Shown: positions 29,039-37,953, counted from the stretch's first letter. The stretch is DNA of 62,787 nucleotides from Hyphomicrobiales bacterium (GCA_019247605.1 JAFBAS010000012.1:1-62787), one strand, 5' to 3'. Notes: generated by a model not told the origin, from the letters alone. Translations and numbers: made by a program.

Positions 29039-29647
29039 TCAATTGCCGCTGATCTCTCTTGCGGCACGCGCCAGGATCTCGGCCATGCGGCGCTGTTCCT
29101 CGAGTGAAGCGTCGCGTTTGTCGTCGAGCGCCGAACGCAGAAGGCGCCGCGCTGCCATCATCTCAGGCGAACGCCAATCCTCGCGCGCAAAAACGCGGCG
29201 CACGCGCTCCATCTTTTGTCCGACACGCTCGATTTGCGAGAGGATGGCCTCGGCGACATCCTTGCGTTCTTTCAAGAATGCAAGGCCGGCCTCGGTCGGG
29301 CTGTAAAGCTTGCGCGAGGCATCCGACGCGACGGACGCGTAGCCGATCTCCTCGAGGTACGTGAGCGCCGGATAAACGACACCCGGGCTTGGCGCATAAA
29401 AGCCGCTCGATCTCTCCTCGAGCTCCTTGATGATTTCGTAGCCGTGCCGCGGCTTCTCCGCCACAAGGGCGAGGATGACCAGCTGGAGATCGCTTCCGGA
29501 AAGTTTGCGGCCCGTTCGGAAACCGCGCCCGCCCATCTCACCTTCATCGGCAAAACCGCCTGCGAAACGTCCATGCGCTCCGAATCGTCGCGGACCAAAT
29601 CCGCATTCGCCCTGCCGGACCCACTCCTGGAAGTAGCGATGATACAT
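29039..29647 (-). CDS. PadR-family transcriptional regulator
   Basis: A 202-residue regulator. Residues 1-50 are Gly/Arg/Phe-rich and probably disordered. The PadR winged helix spans about 52-125 (SDLQLVILALVAEKPRHGYEI and SPGVVYPALTYLEEIGY), and a C-terminal helical dimerisation region with charged residues follows. AAGGAGG lies six bases before the second of two adjacent ATGs, which was taken as start; the first (29650) is only three bases away. A perfect palindrome at 29671-29686 is the likely autoregulatory site. The divergent ABC genes are candidate targets. Confidence 0.88.
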   Translation of the reverse strand: MYHRYFQEWVRQGECGFGPRRFGAHGRFAGGFADEGEMGGRGFRTGRKLSGSDLQLVILALVAEKPRHGYEIIKELEERSSGFYAPSPGVVYPALTYLEEIGYASVASDASRKLYSPTEAGLAFLKERKDVAEAILSQIERVGQKMERVRRVFAREDWRSPEMMAARRLLRSALDDKRDASLEEQRRMAEILARAAREISGN

Positions 29648-29670
29648 CATATGCCTCCTTCGATATGTTT

Positions 29671-29686
29671 TAAGATATATATCTTA
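29671..29686. promoter_or_regulatory. Palindromic operator upstream of padR
   Basis: TAAGATATATATCTTA is a perfect 16-base palindrome, 21 bases before the padR ribosome-binding region, flanked by CGATATG and CGATATT. PadR repressors bind AT-rich dyads of this kind in their own promoter. No other AT-rich dyad is found in this gap. Confidence 0.65.
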
Positions 29687-30108
29687 CGATATTCGCATTC
29701 AAGGTCCCCGCCTCCGCTCCCTCCACGCAGTCACCCGGCGAGCTTCGAGCCGGATGAGGGCCCCGGCGGAGGCGAGCCCATCTTCCACGCCAGTTCAGGC
29801 AACGTGGGGCTTGAATGGTAACGCGCGGTGGCGCGACCCAAGAGCAGCCACTCCCGGCCGAGCCCCTGTTGTCTTCTTGCGCTTTCGTCGCGCAGCCCTT
29901 CTCGCCGCGTATTGCGCGACCTTCACCTCAAGGAGGTCGCCCTCGTCATTTCCGCGACACGCATGCAGGCTAAAAGGTCGTTCGCCTGCTGCGGCTTTCT
30001 GACGCGTCGCGTCGGTCGAGGCCTGTCCCCGGAGTGCTTGCAATTGCTGGAGCTTTGGTTCAGCGCAAATCTGAACGGTCGCGCGCGGCCAGCGCATGGG
30101 CATCCACG
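29687..30108. other. padR-permease divergent gap
   Basis: About 420 bases without a supportable gene. Open frames on both strands here have arginine-rich, compositionally biased translations and no ribosome site. Apart from the operator just to the left, no promoter, terminator or repeat was recognised. The region must carry the promoter of the permease-ATPase pair. Confidence 0.5.
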
Positions 30109-31884
30109 ATGAGATTGTTCTCCAAGGCCGCAGGATTATCCGAGTATCGCGCGACCGGAGCCGTCGAACGTGGGGGCTTCTTTCCCAATCAATACGATCT
30201 TGCGGCGATCGCTCTCGTGCTCGCCGCACTCGTGCTCGTCGTAGCTGGGGGGCGCCAGATGACGGCGCCCATGGCAAGGCTCGACACGTTCCCGATCTCG
30301 CTCGAGCCGGCAAATCTTCCAGCCTATGCGCTGCGCACAACCTTGCGCATGTTTGCGGGGGTGATCGCCTCCTTGATCTTCACCTTCGTCTTCGCCACGC
30401 TCGCCGCGAAAAGCCGCAAGGCCGAGATCGTGATCATTCCGACACTCGACATTCTGCAATCGATCCCGGTTCTCGGCTTCCTCACCTTCACGGTGACTTT
30501 TTTTCTCGGGCTCTTTCCATCGAGCCAGCTCGGGGCCGAGCTCGCCGTAATCTTCGCGATCTTTACCGCGCAAGCCTGGAACATGGCCTTCAGCTTCTAC
30601 CAATCATTGCGATCCGTGCCGCGCGACCTCGAGGATGTGACCTCCTCCTTCCACATGTCGGGGTGGCAACGCTTTTGGCGCCTGGAAGTGCCTTTCGCCA
30701 CGCCGGGTCTCGTTTGGAACACGATGCTCTCGATGTCGGGCGCTTGGTTCTTCATCGTCGCGTCCGAAGCGATCTCGGTCGGCGACACCACGATCAAGCT
30801 CCCCGGGATCGGCGCCTATCTCTCGCTCGCCATCGATCAGGCCGATGTGAGGGCCGTGCTCTACGCGGTCGTGGCAATGGCGATCGTCATTCTCCTCTAC
30901 GACCAATTCATCTTTCGCCCGATCGTCGCCTGGGCGGACAAATTTCGCGTCGAGACCACGGCGAGCCAAGCCCGACCGAAATCCTGGGTGTACGACCTCG
31001 CGCGCCGCACGAGGCTCGTCCAGGCGATCACCGCGCCGATCGGCGCCGCGCTTGGCGCCTTTGCGATGGCGCGGTTTCCAGAGCTTGCGCAAAGATCGCC
31101 TTCGAAAACCAAGAGACAACCTTTCTCGGCCGGTTTTGCCAAGGCGCTCGATCTCGTCTGGGTCGCGATCGTACTCTCCGCCGCCGCCTGGGGGTTTTGG
31201 ACGATTTACGATTATGTGAGCAAATCTCTCACCTTCGATGATGCCGCGTCCGCCATGGGGCTTGCGAGCATCACGCTTTTACGGGTGATCTCGCTCATCG
31301 TGCTTTCGACGCTCATCTGGGTGCCGATCGGCGTCTGGGTCGGATTACGGCCGGCGTGGACGGAGCGAATTCAGCCCTTGGCCCAATTCCTTGCTGCTTT
31401 TCCGGCAAATGTTCTCTACCCCATTGCCGTGATCGGGATCGTGCATTTCGACCTCGACCCCAATGTCTGGCTGACCTTCCTCATCATGCTCGGCGCCCAA
31501 TGGTACATCCTCTTCAACGTGATCGCCGGCGCGAGCGTCTTCCCCAACGACCTCAAGGAGGCCGCGGCCGTTCTGGGCTTGCGCTCCTGGCACTGGTGGC
31601 GCCGCGTCATCCTGCCGGGTATCTTCCCCTACTACGTGACGGGCGCGTTGACGGCATCGGGCGGCGCCTGGAACGCCAGCATCGTCGCCGAGATCGTCAA
31701 ATGGGGCGACACGACGCTGAAAGCCAAGGGCATCGGCGCCTACATTGCGCAAGCGACCACGGATGGCGATTATCCGCGCGTCGTGCTCGGCATCACGGCG
31801 ATGTCGATCTTCGTGATCGTGTTCAACCGGCTCGTTTGGCGCCGGCTCTATGCCTTCGCAGCCGAGCGCACGCGCCTTGACTGA
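30109..31884 (+). CDS. ABC transporter permease with two fused membrane domains (NitT/TauT-like)
   Basis: A 591-residue membrane protein with two consecutive BPD-type permease domains, about residues 75-290 and 370-585. Each carries its own ATPase-coupling EAA loop: EDVTSSFHMSGWQRFWRLEVP in the first and EAAAVLGLRSWHWWRRVILPG in the second. One polypeptide therefore gives the whole membrane channel. Class relatives take up nitrate, sulfonate, taurine or bicarbonate, but the substrate is unknown. The start at 30109 lacks a strong ribosome site; a GTG at 30034 is an alternative. The ATPase follows 66 bases later. Confidence 0.85.
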   Translation: MRLFSKAAGLSEYRATGAVERGGFFPNQYDLAAIALVLAALVLVVAGGRQMTAPMARLDTFPISLEPANLPAYALRTTLRMFAGVIASLIFTFVFATLAAKSRKAEIVIIPTLDILQSIPVLGFLTFTVTFFLGLFPSSQLGAELAVIFAIFTAQAWNMAFSFYQSLRSVPRDLEDVTSSFHMSGWQRFWRLEVPFATPGLVWNTMLSMSGAWFFIVASEAISVGDTTIKLPGIGAYLSLAIDQADVRAVLYAVVAMAIVILLYDQFIFRPIVAWADKFRVETTASQARPKSWVYDLARRTRLVQAITAPIGAALGAFAMARFPELAQRSPSKTKRQPFSAGFAKALDLVWVAIVLSAAAWGFWTIYDYVSKSLTFDDAASAMGLASITLLRVISLIVLSTLIWVPIGVWVGLRPAWTERIQPLAQFLAAFPANVLYPIAVIGIVHFDLDPNVWLTFLIMLGAQWYILFNVIAGASVFPNDLKEAAAVLGLRSWHWWRRVILPGIFPYYVTGALTASGGAWNASIVAEIVKWGDTTLKAKGIGAYIAQATTDGDYPRVVLGITAMSIFVIVFNRLVWRRLYAFAAERTRLD

Positions 31885-31888
31885 TCGG

Positions 31889-31914
31889 GCCTCTTCGAGG
31901 CACGCCGAAGAGGC
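31889..31914 (+). other. Intercistronic hairpin between permease and ATPase genes
   Basis: GCCTCTTCG (31889-31897) pairs exactly with CGAAGAGGC (31906-31914), nine pairs, eight-base loop, starting just after the permease stop. No U-run follows. It may protect the permease message or tune the ratio of the two products. Confidence 0.5.
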
Positions 31915-31950
31915 TTGCGCTTCCCACCGCTGCGTTCATACGAGGTCCCC

Positions 31951-33267
31951 ATGCTCATGACCGCGCAGACATCCGCGCGCGCGCCCCTGATCGAGGTGAA
32001 GGGTCTGCGCCATCTCTACCACAAGGGTTCCACGCCCGATCTCGTCGTTCTCGACGGCGTCGAGATGACCTTGCGAGAAGGAGAGATCGTCGGGCTTCTC
32101 GGGCGCTCGGGCTCCGGCAAGTCGACGCTCCTGCGCTCGATCGCGGGCCTCATCAAGCCGACCTCGGGAACCATCACCTTCGGTGGCGCGCCAGTCGTCG
32201 GATGCGCCGAGGGCGTGGCGATGGTGTTCCAATCCTTCGCGCTCTTCCCCTGGCTCACCGTGCTCGAGAATGTGGAGATCGGGCTCGAGGCGCGCGGCAT
32301 CTCCGCGGCCGAGCGGCGCAAGAGCGCGCTCGCCGCCATCGATCTCATCGGGCTCGACGGCTTCGAGAACGCCTACCCCAAGGAGCTTTCCGGTGGCATG
32401 CGCCAGCGCGTCGGGCTCGCGCGTGCGCTCGTCGTGCATCCGCAGGTTCTGCTCATGGACGAACCTTTTTCGGCCCTCGATGTGCTCACCGCCGAGACGC
32501 TACGCACCGATCTCATCGATCTGTGGTCAGAGGGTCGCATGCCGATCAAATCGATCCTCATGGTGACCCACAACATCGAAGAGGCGGTGCTGATGTGCGA
32601 CCGCGTGCTCGTTTTTTCGTCAAACCCCGGCCGGATCGACGCGGACATCAAGATCGACCTGCCCCGTCCCCGAGCCCGCACGGAGGCAGCCTTCCGCGAG
32701 CTTGTCGATCGAATTTACGGGATCATGACGAAGCGCGCCGGCAAGCCTGCGCGCGAAGGCGTCTTTCCGGGCACCGGCCTTGGCATGGCGCTCAAATACG
32801 TTTCGAGCAACACGCTTGCGGGTCTCCTCGAGACTGTCGACGCCAACCCCTACAACGGCAAGGCCGATCTTCCCCATCTGGCGCAAGGCCTGCAGATGGA
32901 GATCGACGATCTTTTCCCGATCGCGGAGACCTTGCAGCTCCTTCGCTTCGCGGAACTCGAGGAGGGCGATATTCGCCTGACGCCCGATGGACGCCGCTTC
33001 GCGCACGGCGAGGTCGATGAGCGCAAACGCCTCTTCGGCGAGCACCTCATGAGCTATGTGCCGATCGCGGCGCATATCCGCCGCGTCCTCGATGAACGTC
33101 CAAGTCACCGGGCGCCGGCGACACGCTTTCAAGAGGAGCTCGAGGACTACATGTCGCCAGAATTTGCCGGCGATACGCTTCACGCCGTCGTGGCTTGGGG
33201 CCGTTTCGGCGAGGTCTTCGCTTATGACGACCAGACGGGGACGTTCAGCTTGGAGAATCCGACGTGA
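31951..33267 (+). CDS. ABC transporter ATPase with C-terminal AAA-associated domain
   Basis: A 438-residue protein. Residues 10-250 are a NitT/TauT-type ATPase: Walker A GRSGSGKST, signature ELSGGMRQRVGLARA, Walker B VLLMDEPFSALD, switch His in VTHNIEEA. Residues about 295-430 form a separate domain (from NTLAGLLETVDANPYNGKADL to AHIRRVLDERPSHRAP) resembling the AAA-associated C-terminal domain, which has a winged-helix look and may sense a ligand or regulate the ATPase. It pairs with the double permease upstream. No periplasmic binding protein of this class is adjacent. An ATG at 31957 is a second possible start. Confidence 0.88.
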   Translation: MLMTAQTSARAPLIEVKGLRHLYHKGSTPDLVVLDGVEMTLREGEIVGLLGRSGSGKSTLLRSIAGLIKPTSGTITFGGAPVVGCAEGVAMVFQSFALFPWLTVLENVEIGLEARGISAAERRKSALAAIDLIGLDGFENAYPKELSGGMRQRVGLARALVVHPQVLLMDEPFSALDVLTAETLRTDLIDLWSEGRMPIKSILMVTHNIEEAVLMCDRVLVFSSNPGRIDADIKIDLPRPRARTEAAFRELVDRIYGIMTKRAGKPAREGVFPGTGLGMALKYVSSNTLAGLLETVDANPYNGKADLPHLAQGLQMEIDDLFPIAETLQLLRFAELEEGDIRLTPDGRRFAHGEVDERKRLFGEHLMSYVPIAAHIRRVLDERPSHRAPATRFQEELEDYMSPEFAGDTLHAVVAWGRFGEVFAYDDQTGTFSLENPT

Positions 33268-33344
33268 CTGAAATAGTGAGGAGGAAGAGTGAAGTGAGTA
33301 GCGTGTAGTAAACATCTTATCATAATAGATCTATTGATCGCGAT

Positions 33345-33391
33345 CGCTATCGCTATACTATTCACTATTCACTAGTCACTAGTCACTGTTC
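33345..33391. repeat. Short tandem repeats (hexamer then heptamer) between convergent genes
   Basis: CGCTAT twice (33345-33356) is followed by five seven-base units at 33357-33391: ACTATTC, ACTATTC, ACTAGTC, ACTAGTC, ACTGTTC. The last units extend into the 3' end of the DUF1028 gene and supply its final codons and stop. The left side of the gap (33275-33305) is rich in the reverse pattern (AGTGA, GAGTAG), so the gap can fold as a long imperfect hairpin. Confidence 0.75.
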
Positions 33392-34099
33392 TCTACTCGC
33401 TTCCAATGCGGCTTCGATCCCGGCATTGATCACATCGCGATCGAGCTCGCCTACCGGGTCATGCTTGCGGGGCAGGAATTTGCGGTAGTGCACCCATCGT
33501 TCGCGGCTCACAGCCTCGAGTCGCTCGAGCTCGGCGAGTGGATCTGGATGGTCGTCGACCCGCAGGTCGAGATCGGAATATTCTTCCGTCGAGACCATGA
33601 CGAGACAGGCCGATTGCTTGCCGCGCTTGTCGCCTCCGGCTGCCTCTCCCGCTTTCATCGCCTCGATCATGCGGCGCGCCAACGGCAACGCAAAGTTCCG
33701 CTCGAAGGAGGCGACCGTATCGGCAACGACCCGCTGTCCGGCGAGCATGTTCCCGGCACAAGAGCAATCTCTGCCCTCGAGATGGCCCGCCCATTCGACG
33801 CAGTCCTTTCCGGTGTGGGCGCCGATGCGGCCTTCTCCGTCCATCACGTGAACCTGGCGCGAGGCTGCCCCACGATCGGCATCGGTGAGCAGGCGAACGA
33901 CATCTTCAGCCGGCACCGCGGCCTCGAGAAGCGCGAGGCCGCGCCGGCCGTAGAGCGGATTCGTCAAGGCCTGCGTCGCCAGCGCGCCGATGCCGGCGCG
34001 AAGGTTGGGAACGCGGCTGCCCACGGCAAAGAATTTCGTCGCGACCGCGATTCCCATCTCACCCGTGTGCGTGTCACGTGCTATGATCGACCACGTCAT
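33383..34099 (-). CDS. DUF1028 family protein (Ntn-hydrolase-like)
   Basis: A 238-residue protein beginning MTWSIIARDTHTGEMGIAVATKFFAVG, the family N-terminus, followed by GIGALATQALTNPLYGRRGLALL and the Cys/Gly-rich GRDCSCAGNMLAGQRVV. DUF1028 proteins have an N-terminal-nucleophile hydrolase fold and are often near peptidase or ureidoglycolate genes, but their reaction is not established. The last residues and the stop are encoded in a heptamer repeat that overlaps the gene end. It lies 60 bases downstream of cfa. Confidence 0.85.
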   Translation of the reverse strand: MTWSIIARDTHTGEMGIAVATKFFAVGSRVPNLRAGIGALATQALTNPLYGRRGLALLEAAVPAEDVVRLLTDADRGAASRQVHVMDGEGRIGAHTGKDCVEWAGHLEGRDCSCAGNMLAGQRVVADTVASFERNFALPLARRMIEAMKAGEAAGGDKRGKQSACLVMVSTEEYSDLDLRVDDHPDPLAELERLEAVSRERWVHYRKFLPRKHDPVGELDRDVINAGIEAALEASREQ

Positions 34100-34159
34100 G
34101 GAATGCCCCCTTCCTCCTGGTTGGTGCTTCGGTCGTAACTCGGGATTCTGCTGCAGCGC

Positions 34160-35452
34160 TCACCGGTAGAGGTCGGCACGCGTCGGCGGCAATCCGCTTG
34201 CGCCTTTCACTCGTTTCGAGGCGAGCGTCTGATAGATCCCGACGCTGTTGCGCTCGAAGGCGAGCGAGCACCCCGCGAGATACAAGAGCCATATTCTTGC
34301 CTTGACCGAGCCAACCTCCGCGATTGCGGCCTCCATTCGTGAAAGGAGCCGATCGTGCCAATTCCGACAGGTGCGCTGATAGTGCTCGCGCCAGCCTTCG
34401 ACATCGTGAATCTCGAAACCTGAAGTTTCCAGACGGGTCACGGTCCGGCCGATCGTGTCGAGTTCTCCGCCAGGAAATATGTATTGCGTGAGCGCGGCGA
34501 ATTCGGGCCGCTTGCGACGGGTGCCTGCCTGCCGGCTCTTGCCCGGCCGCGTGATCGCATGATGCAGATAAAGCCCTCCGGGGCGTAGCGCGCGATGGAC
34601 CATCTCGAAATAGGCAGGGAGATTGTCGAGGCCGACATGTTCGGCCATGCCTATCGAAACGGCCTTGTCGAACACGCCATCAATGGCGGCGTAATTCTTG
34701 AGCTCGATGCGCACCCGGTCCTCGAGCCCGAGGCGCTCGATCTTCTCGCGCGCGTAGGAAAGCTGCTGCTCGGACAAGGTGACGCCATAACCGCGCACCC
34801 CGTAGTGCTTTGCCGCGTGGATCAAGAAGGCGCCCCAGCCACACCCCACGTCGAGCAGGGTCTCGCCCGGCTGAAGGCGCAACTTGCGACAGCACATCTC
34901 GAGCTTGTCGAGCTGTGCTTGCGCGAGACCGTTTTCCCAGTTCGTGAAATACGAACAGCTATATACCATCTCGGGGTCGAGCCAGAGTTCGTAGAAGGCG
35001 TTCGAGACATCGTAATGGTAGGAGATGTTCTTCTTGTTCTCGGCAGCATCGCCGCCGCTCGCTCGGCTCGCGCGGATGTCCTCGAGAGGCCAGGGCCCGC
35101 CACGCGCAACGAAAAGGAAGCGCAAGGCGGTGCGCAAGAGAAGCGATTTCTTGAGCGTTTTGCGCAAATCGCGCGTGCGCACCGACGGACGGCGGGCGAC
35201 AAGGTCAAAAATCGTGCCGTTACGGATGTCGAGCCTGGCCGCAGCCCACAGGTTGGCGAAGGTTCGCAGGTTCGGTTGCCGCACCAAGCCTGCCACCACC
35301 CCTTCGTCGGCGATGAAGACGCAAAGCCCGTCTCGCTCCCAGGTTTCGGGAACGGTCGATCCGTCCCACAAGAGGAACCCGAATTCCAGGGCCAAAACAC
35401 GGTGCACGTGGTCCAGAAAACGCCGCAGCGCCTCGAGGCGTTTTTTGGACAT
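34160..35452 (-). CDS. cfa: Cyclopropane-fatty-acyl-phospholipid synthase
   Basis: A 430-residue SAM-dependent enzyme that converts unsaturated acyl chains of membrane phospholipids to cyclopropane chains, often at stationary phase or low pH. The family-specific YHYDVSNAFYELWLDPEMVYSCSYF (about residues 145-168) precedes SAM motif LDVGCGWGAFLIHAAKHYG (about 200-218). The N-terminal lipid-binding domain is present. Several paralogs are common in rhizobia; this one carries the full-length architecture. Confidence 0.93.
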   Translation of the reverse strand: MSKKRLEALRRFLDHVHRVLALEFGFLLWDGSTVPETWERDGLCVFIADEGVVAGLVRQPNLRTFANLWAAARLDIRNGTIFDLVARRPSVRTRDLRKTLKKSLLLRTALRFLFVARGGPWPLEDIRASRASGGDAAENKKNISYHYDVSNAFYELWLDPEMVYSCSYFTNWENGLAQAQLDKLEMCCRKLRLQPGETLLDVGCGWGAFLIHAAKHYGVRGYGVTLSEQQLSYAREKIERLGLEDRVRIELKNYAAIDGVFDKAVSIGMAEHVGLDNLPAYFEMVHRALRPGGLYLHHAITRPGKSRQAGTRRKRPEFAALTQYIFPGGELDTIGRTVTRLETSGFEIHDVEGWREHYQRTCRNWHDRLLSRMEAAIAEVGSVKARIWLLYLAGCSLAFERNSVGIYQTLASKRVKGASGLPPTRADLYR

Positions 35453-35652
35453 GAATGGCGGCTCTCACGCGGGTTGCGGCAGCGCGCGCTTCTTGGAACA
35501 GCACTGAACGGAAGTCCAGCTTGCGAGGCGCGGGCCTGAAGGATCGGCGCGCACGATGCTGTGACTTGCAGAGCTTCTTGCTCGACGCCGAAGCTGCGCC
35601 CATTTATCCTGTCGGGACTTGAAACCGAAGAGGCTTTCAGGGAGGAGGCCGC

Positions 35653-36405
35653 ATGTCGCGATGGGCAGCCTTGGTGCTTGTGGCGCTTTCGCTCCTGTTC
35701 GGCGCCTTTCCGTATTCCCTCGCGCGCGCGGCCGAAGAGGTCGACCTGCTGCTCGTTCTCGCCGCGGACGTGTCACGAAGCATCGACGATCAGAAATTCG
35801 AGCTCGAGCGTCGCGGCTATGCGGCGGCGCTGGGCGATCCGAGGGTGCTGCAAGCGATCGCGGCAGGTCCGCACGGGCGCATCGCGATCGCCTTCGTCGA
35901 ATGGGCGGGCGCGAATTCGCAAAAGCTCCTCATCGACTGGACCTTGATCAAAGACGTCGAGGACACAAAGCTTTTCACGAGCCGCCTTCTCGAGCAGCCG
36001 CGCTCCTTCGCCGACCGCACGGCGATCGGCGCGGGCATCGATTTCGCCCGCGCGCAATTTGCGAAAGCCCCTTACACGAGCGACCGGCGGGTGATCGACG
36101 TCTCGGGCGACGGTACCAACAACAGCGGACGCGACGTGCGCTCCGCCCGCGACGAGGCCGTGAGCAACGACGTGACGACGATCAACGGGCTCGTCATCTT
36201 CAGCGACGCGCCCATTCCCTACAACCCCGAGCATACGAATCCGCCCGGCGGTCTCGATAATTATTATCGTGAGAACGTCATCGGCGGCACCAACGCTTTC
36301 GTCATGGTGGCCGAGAATTTCGACAGTTTCGGAAAATCGATCGTCGCGAAGCTCATCCGCGAGATTTCCGCGGCTCCTCCCACGCTCGGCAATTCGCACG
36401 GCTGA
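35653..36405 (+). CDS. DUF1194 family secreted protein (von Willebrand A-like)
   Basis: A 250-residue protein with a signal peptide (residues 1-26, cleavage near ARAAEE). The body is a VWA-like fold: LLLVLAADVSRSIDDQKFELER resembles the MIDAS DxSxS site, and ISGDGTNNSGRD (here VIDVSGDGTNNSGRD, about 151-165) is the family mark. GGAGGAGG precedes the ATG. The function of DUF1194 is unknown; a role in binding an envelope partner through metal is possible. It is divergent from cfa across 200 bases. Confidence 0.86.
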   Translation: MSRWAALVLVALSLLFGAFPYSLARAAEEVDLLLVLAADVSRSIDDQKFELERRGYAAALGDPRVLQAIAAGPHGRIAIAFVEWAGANSQKLLIDWTLIKDVEDTKLFTSRLLEQPRSFADRTAIGAGIDFARAQFAKAPYTSDRRVIDVSGDGTNNSGRDVRSARDEAVSNDVTTINGLVIFSDAPIPYNPEHTNPPGGLDNYYRENVIGGTNAFVMVAENFDSFGKSIVAKLIREISAAPPTLGNSHG

Positions 36406-36532
36406 GCGCGCGCCATCTGGCGCTGGGACGAAAACGAGACCAACCGCAGGAAGTGCTTCTTCCACGATCGGGGCCGGATGTCGGCAGGTCAGACTTGATG
36501 CCGCCGCCGAGAGCGCAACTCGGCGCTCGCTT

Positions 36533-37234
36533 TCACGCAGTAAGGCGGGCCTCGCCCTCGCTCGGCTCGCGCAACACGTAGCCGCGCCCCCAAACCGTTT
36601 CGATGTAGTTCTTTCCGCTCGAGGCGTTGGCGAGCTTCTTGCGGAGCTTGCAGATGAACACGTCGATGATCTTGAGCTCGGGCTCATCCATCCCGCCATA
36701 GAGATGATTGAGGAACATCTCTTTGGTCAAGGTCGTGCCCTTGCGCAAGGAAAGCAGCTCCAGCATCTGGTATTCCTTGCCGGTGAGATGCACGCGCGCG
36801 CCCCCGACCTCAACCGTCTTCTGATCGAGATTGACCGTGAGATCGCCGGTGTTGATCACGGATTGGGCGTGGCCCTTGGAACGGCGCACAATGGCGTGGA
36901 TGCGCGCCACGAGCTCATCCTTGTGAAAGGGCTTCGTGAGATAGTCGTCGGCGCCGTAGCCGAGCCCCCTCACCTTGTCATCCGTGTCGGCGAGGCCAGA
37001 CAGGATAAGAATCGGTGTCTTGACTTTGGCGACGCGGAGCGAACGCAACACGTCGTAACCCGACATGTCGGGAAGATTGAGGTCGAGAAGAATGATGTCG
37101 TAATCGTAAATTTTGCCGAGATCGACACCTTCCTCGCCAAGATCGGTAGTGTAGGTGTTGAAGTTCTCAGATTTCAGCATCAACTCGATGCTCTGAGCGG
37201 TGGCGCTGTCGTCTTCGATGAGCAGAATGCGCAT
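36533..37234 (-). CDS. ctrA: Cell cycle response regulator CtrA
   Basis: A 233-residue OmpR-type regulator. The receiver domain has Glu7-Asp8-Asp9 and the phospho-acceptor Asp51 ([13 protein letters not shown]). The DNA-binding half contains the near-invariant CtrA recognition region [21 protein letters not shown] through [14 protein letters not shown]. CtrA~P silences replication origins and activates division, flagellar and envelope genes, binding TTAA-N7-TTAA. Its own upstream region contains GANTC sites and a GTTAAC. SciP, its antagonist, is encoded 4.8 kb away. Confidence 0.97.
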   Translation of the reverse strand: MRILLIEDDSATAQSIELMLKSENFNTYTTDLGEEGVDLGKIYDYDIILLDLNLPDMSGYDVLRSLRVAKVKTPILILSGLADTDDKVRGLGYGADDYLTKPFHKDELVARIHAIVRRSKGHAQSVINTGDLTVNLDQKTVEVGGARVHLTGKEYQMLELLSLRKGTTLTKEMFLNHLYGGMDEPELKIIDVFICKLRKKLANASSGKNYIETVWGRGYVLREPSEGEARLTA

Positions 37235-37541
37235 GAAGTATCCCCAACCTCGACCTTAATCAGCTCCGCCGCGCGGACGCACCGGACCGCTTGTCCTTTG
37301 GCGGATGGCACAAGCTTCACACCATCTCACCTGATTCGCGAACCTAATCACCATTGGTTAACAAAAACTGATTCTTGGTGGAAGCCTTCGAGGGCTTTTC
37401 CTCGATGTAAACCGTATAGCAACCTAAACGGGTAACGAAGCGGCAACCTCGAGCCGGTAACGTTACCTCGTCTCGCGTGGATTCACTTGGCGCCTTGGCC
37501 TGGCCTCGGCGCGCCTTTCATGTGTCAGGAGTAGGCTATCG
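37235..37541. promoter_or_regulatory. ctrA-fliJ divergent control region
   Basis: The 307 bases contain CcrM-type GANTC sites at 37333-37337 and 37370-37374, and a third GATTC close to 37480. GGTTAAC at 37356-37362 is a CtrA half-site. Closer to fliJ, GGTAACG occurs at 37431-37437 and again within the perfect palindrome GGTAACGTTACC (37456-37467). In Caulobacter the methylation of GANTC in the ctrA promoter times its transcription; the same arrangement here is inferred. Confidence 0.55.
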
Positions 37542-37928
37542 ATGAAAACGCGAGGGTCCCTCATTCGCCTCAAACGCTTCGCGGTCGAGGAGATGAGCCG
37601 AAATCTCACCCGGATCGAAACGATGATCCGTGAATTCTCGAAGGATTCGGCCGAGCTCGATCGGGAGATAGCGGCCGAGGAGGCTCGGGCCGGAATCACG
37701 GACCCGAAGCATTTCGCCTACCCCACTTATGCCAAGGCGGCGACGCAGCGCCGCGACAATTTGCGCCGATCGGTGGAGGACCTCAAGCTCCAGCTCGAGG
37801 ACGCGCGCGCCGAATATGAGGACGCACTCGCCGATCTCAAGAAGATGGAAGCGCTCGACGAACGCGAGCGCACGCTCGAAACGCCGCGCGGCGAGACGAG
37901 CAGCGGCTTCGCCATGGCCCGGGCCTGA
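37542..37928 (+). CDS. fliJ: Flagellar export protein FliJ
   Basis: A 128-residue, highly charged coiled coil (heptads across about residues 10-115) matching rhizobial FliJ (start MKTRGSLIRLKRFAVEEMSRNL). FliJ is the general chaperone/stalk of the flagellar export ATPase FliI. AGGAG lies 12 bases before the ATG. It is divergent from ctrA, as in relatives, but the export ATPase fliI that normally precedes it is not in the window, and the next gene is an unrelated transporter. Confidence 0.85.
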   Translation: MKTRGSLIRLKRFAVEEMSRNLTRIETMIREFSKDSAELDREIAAEEARAGITDPKHFAYPTYAKAATQRRDNLRRSVEDLKLQLEDARAEYEDALADLKKMEALDERERTLETPRGETSSGFAMARA

Positions 37929-37953
37929 CCGCAACGCTCTTTCCCAAATAGAA

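Noticed and set aside
33268-33382. Short repeats as a possible CRISPR
   Set aside because: Units are seven bases and contiguous, without spacers or cas genes.
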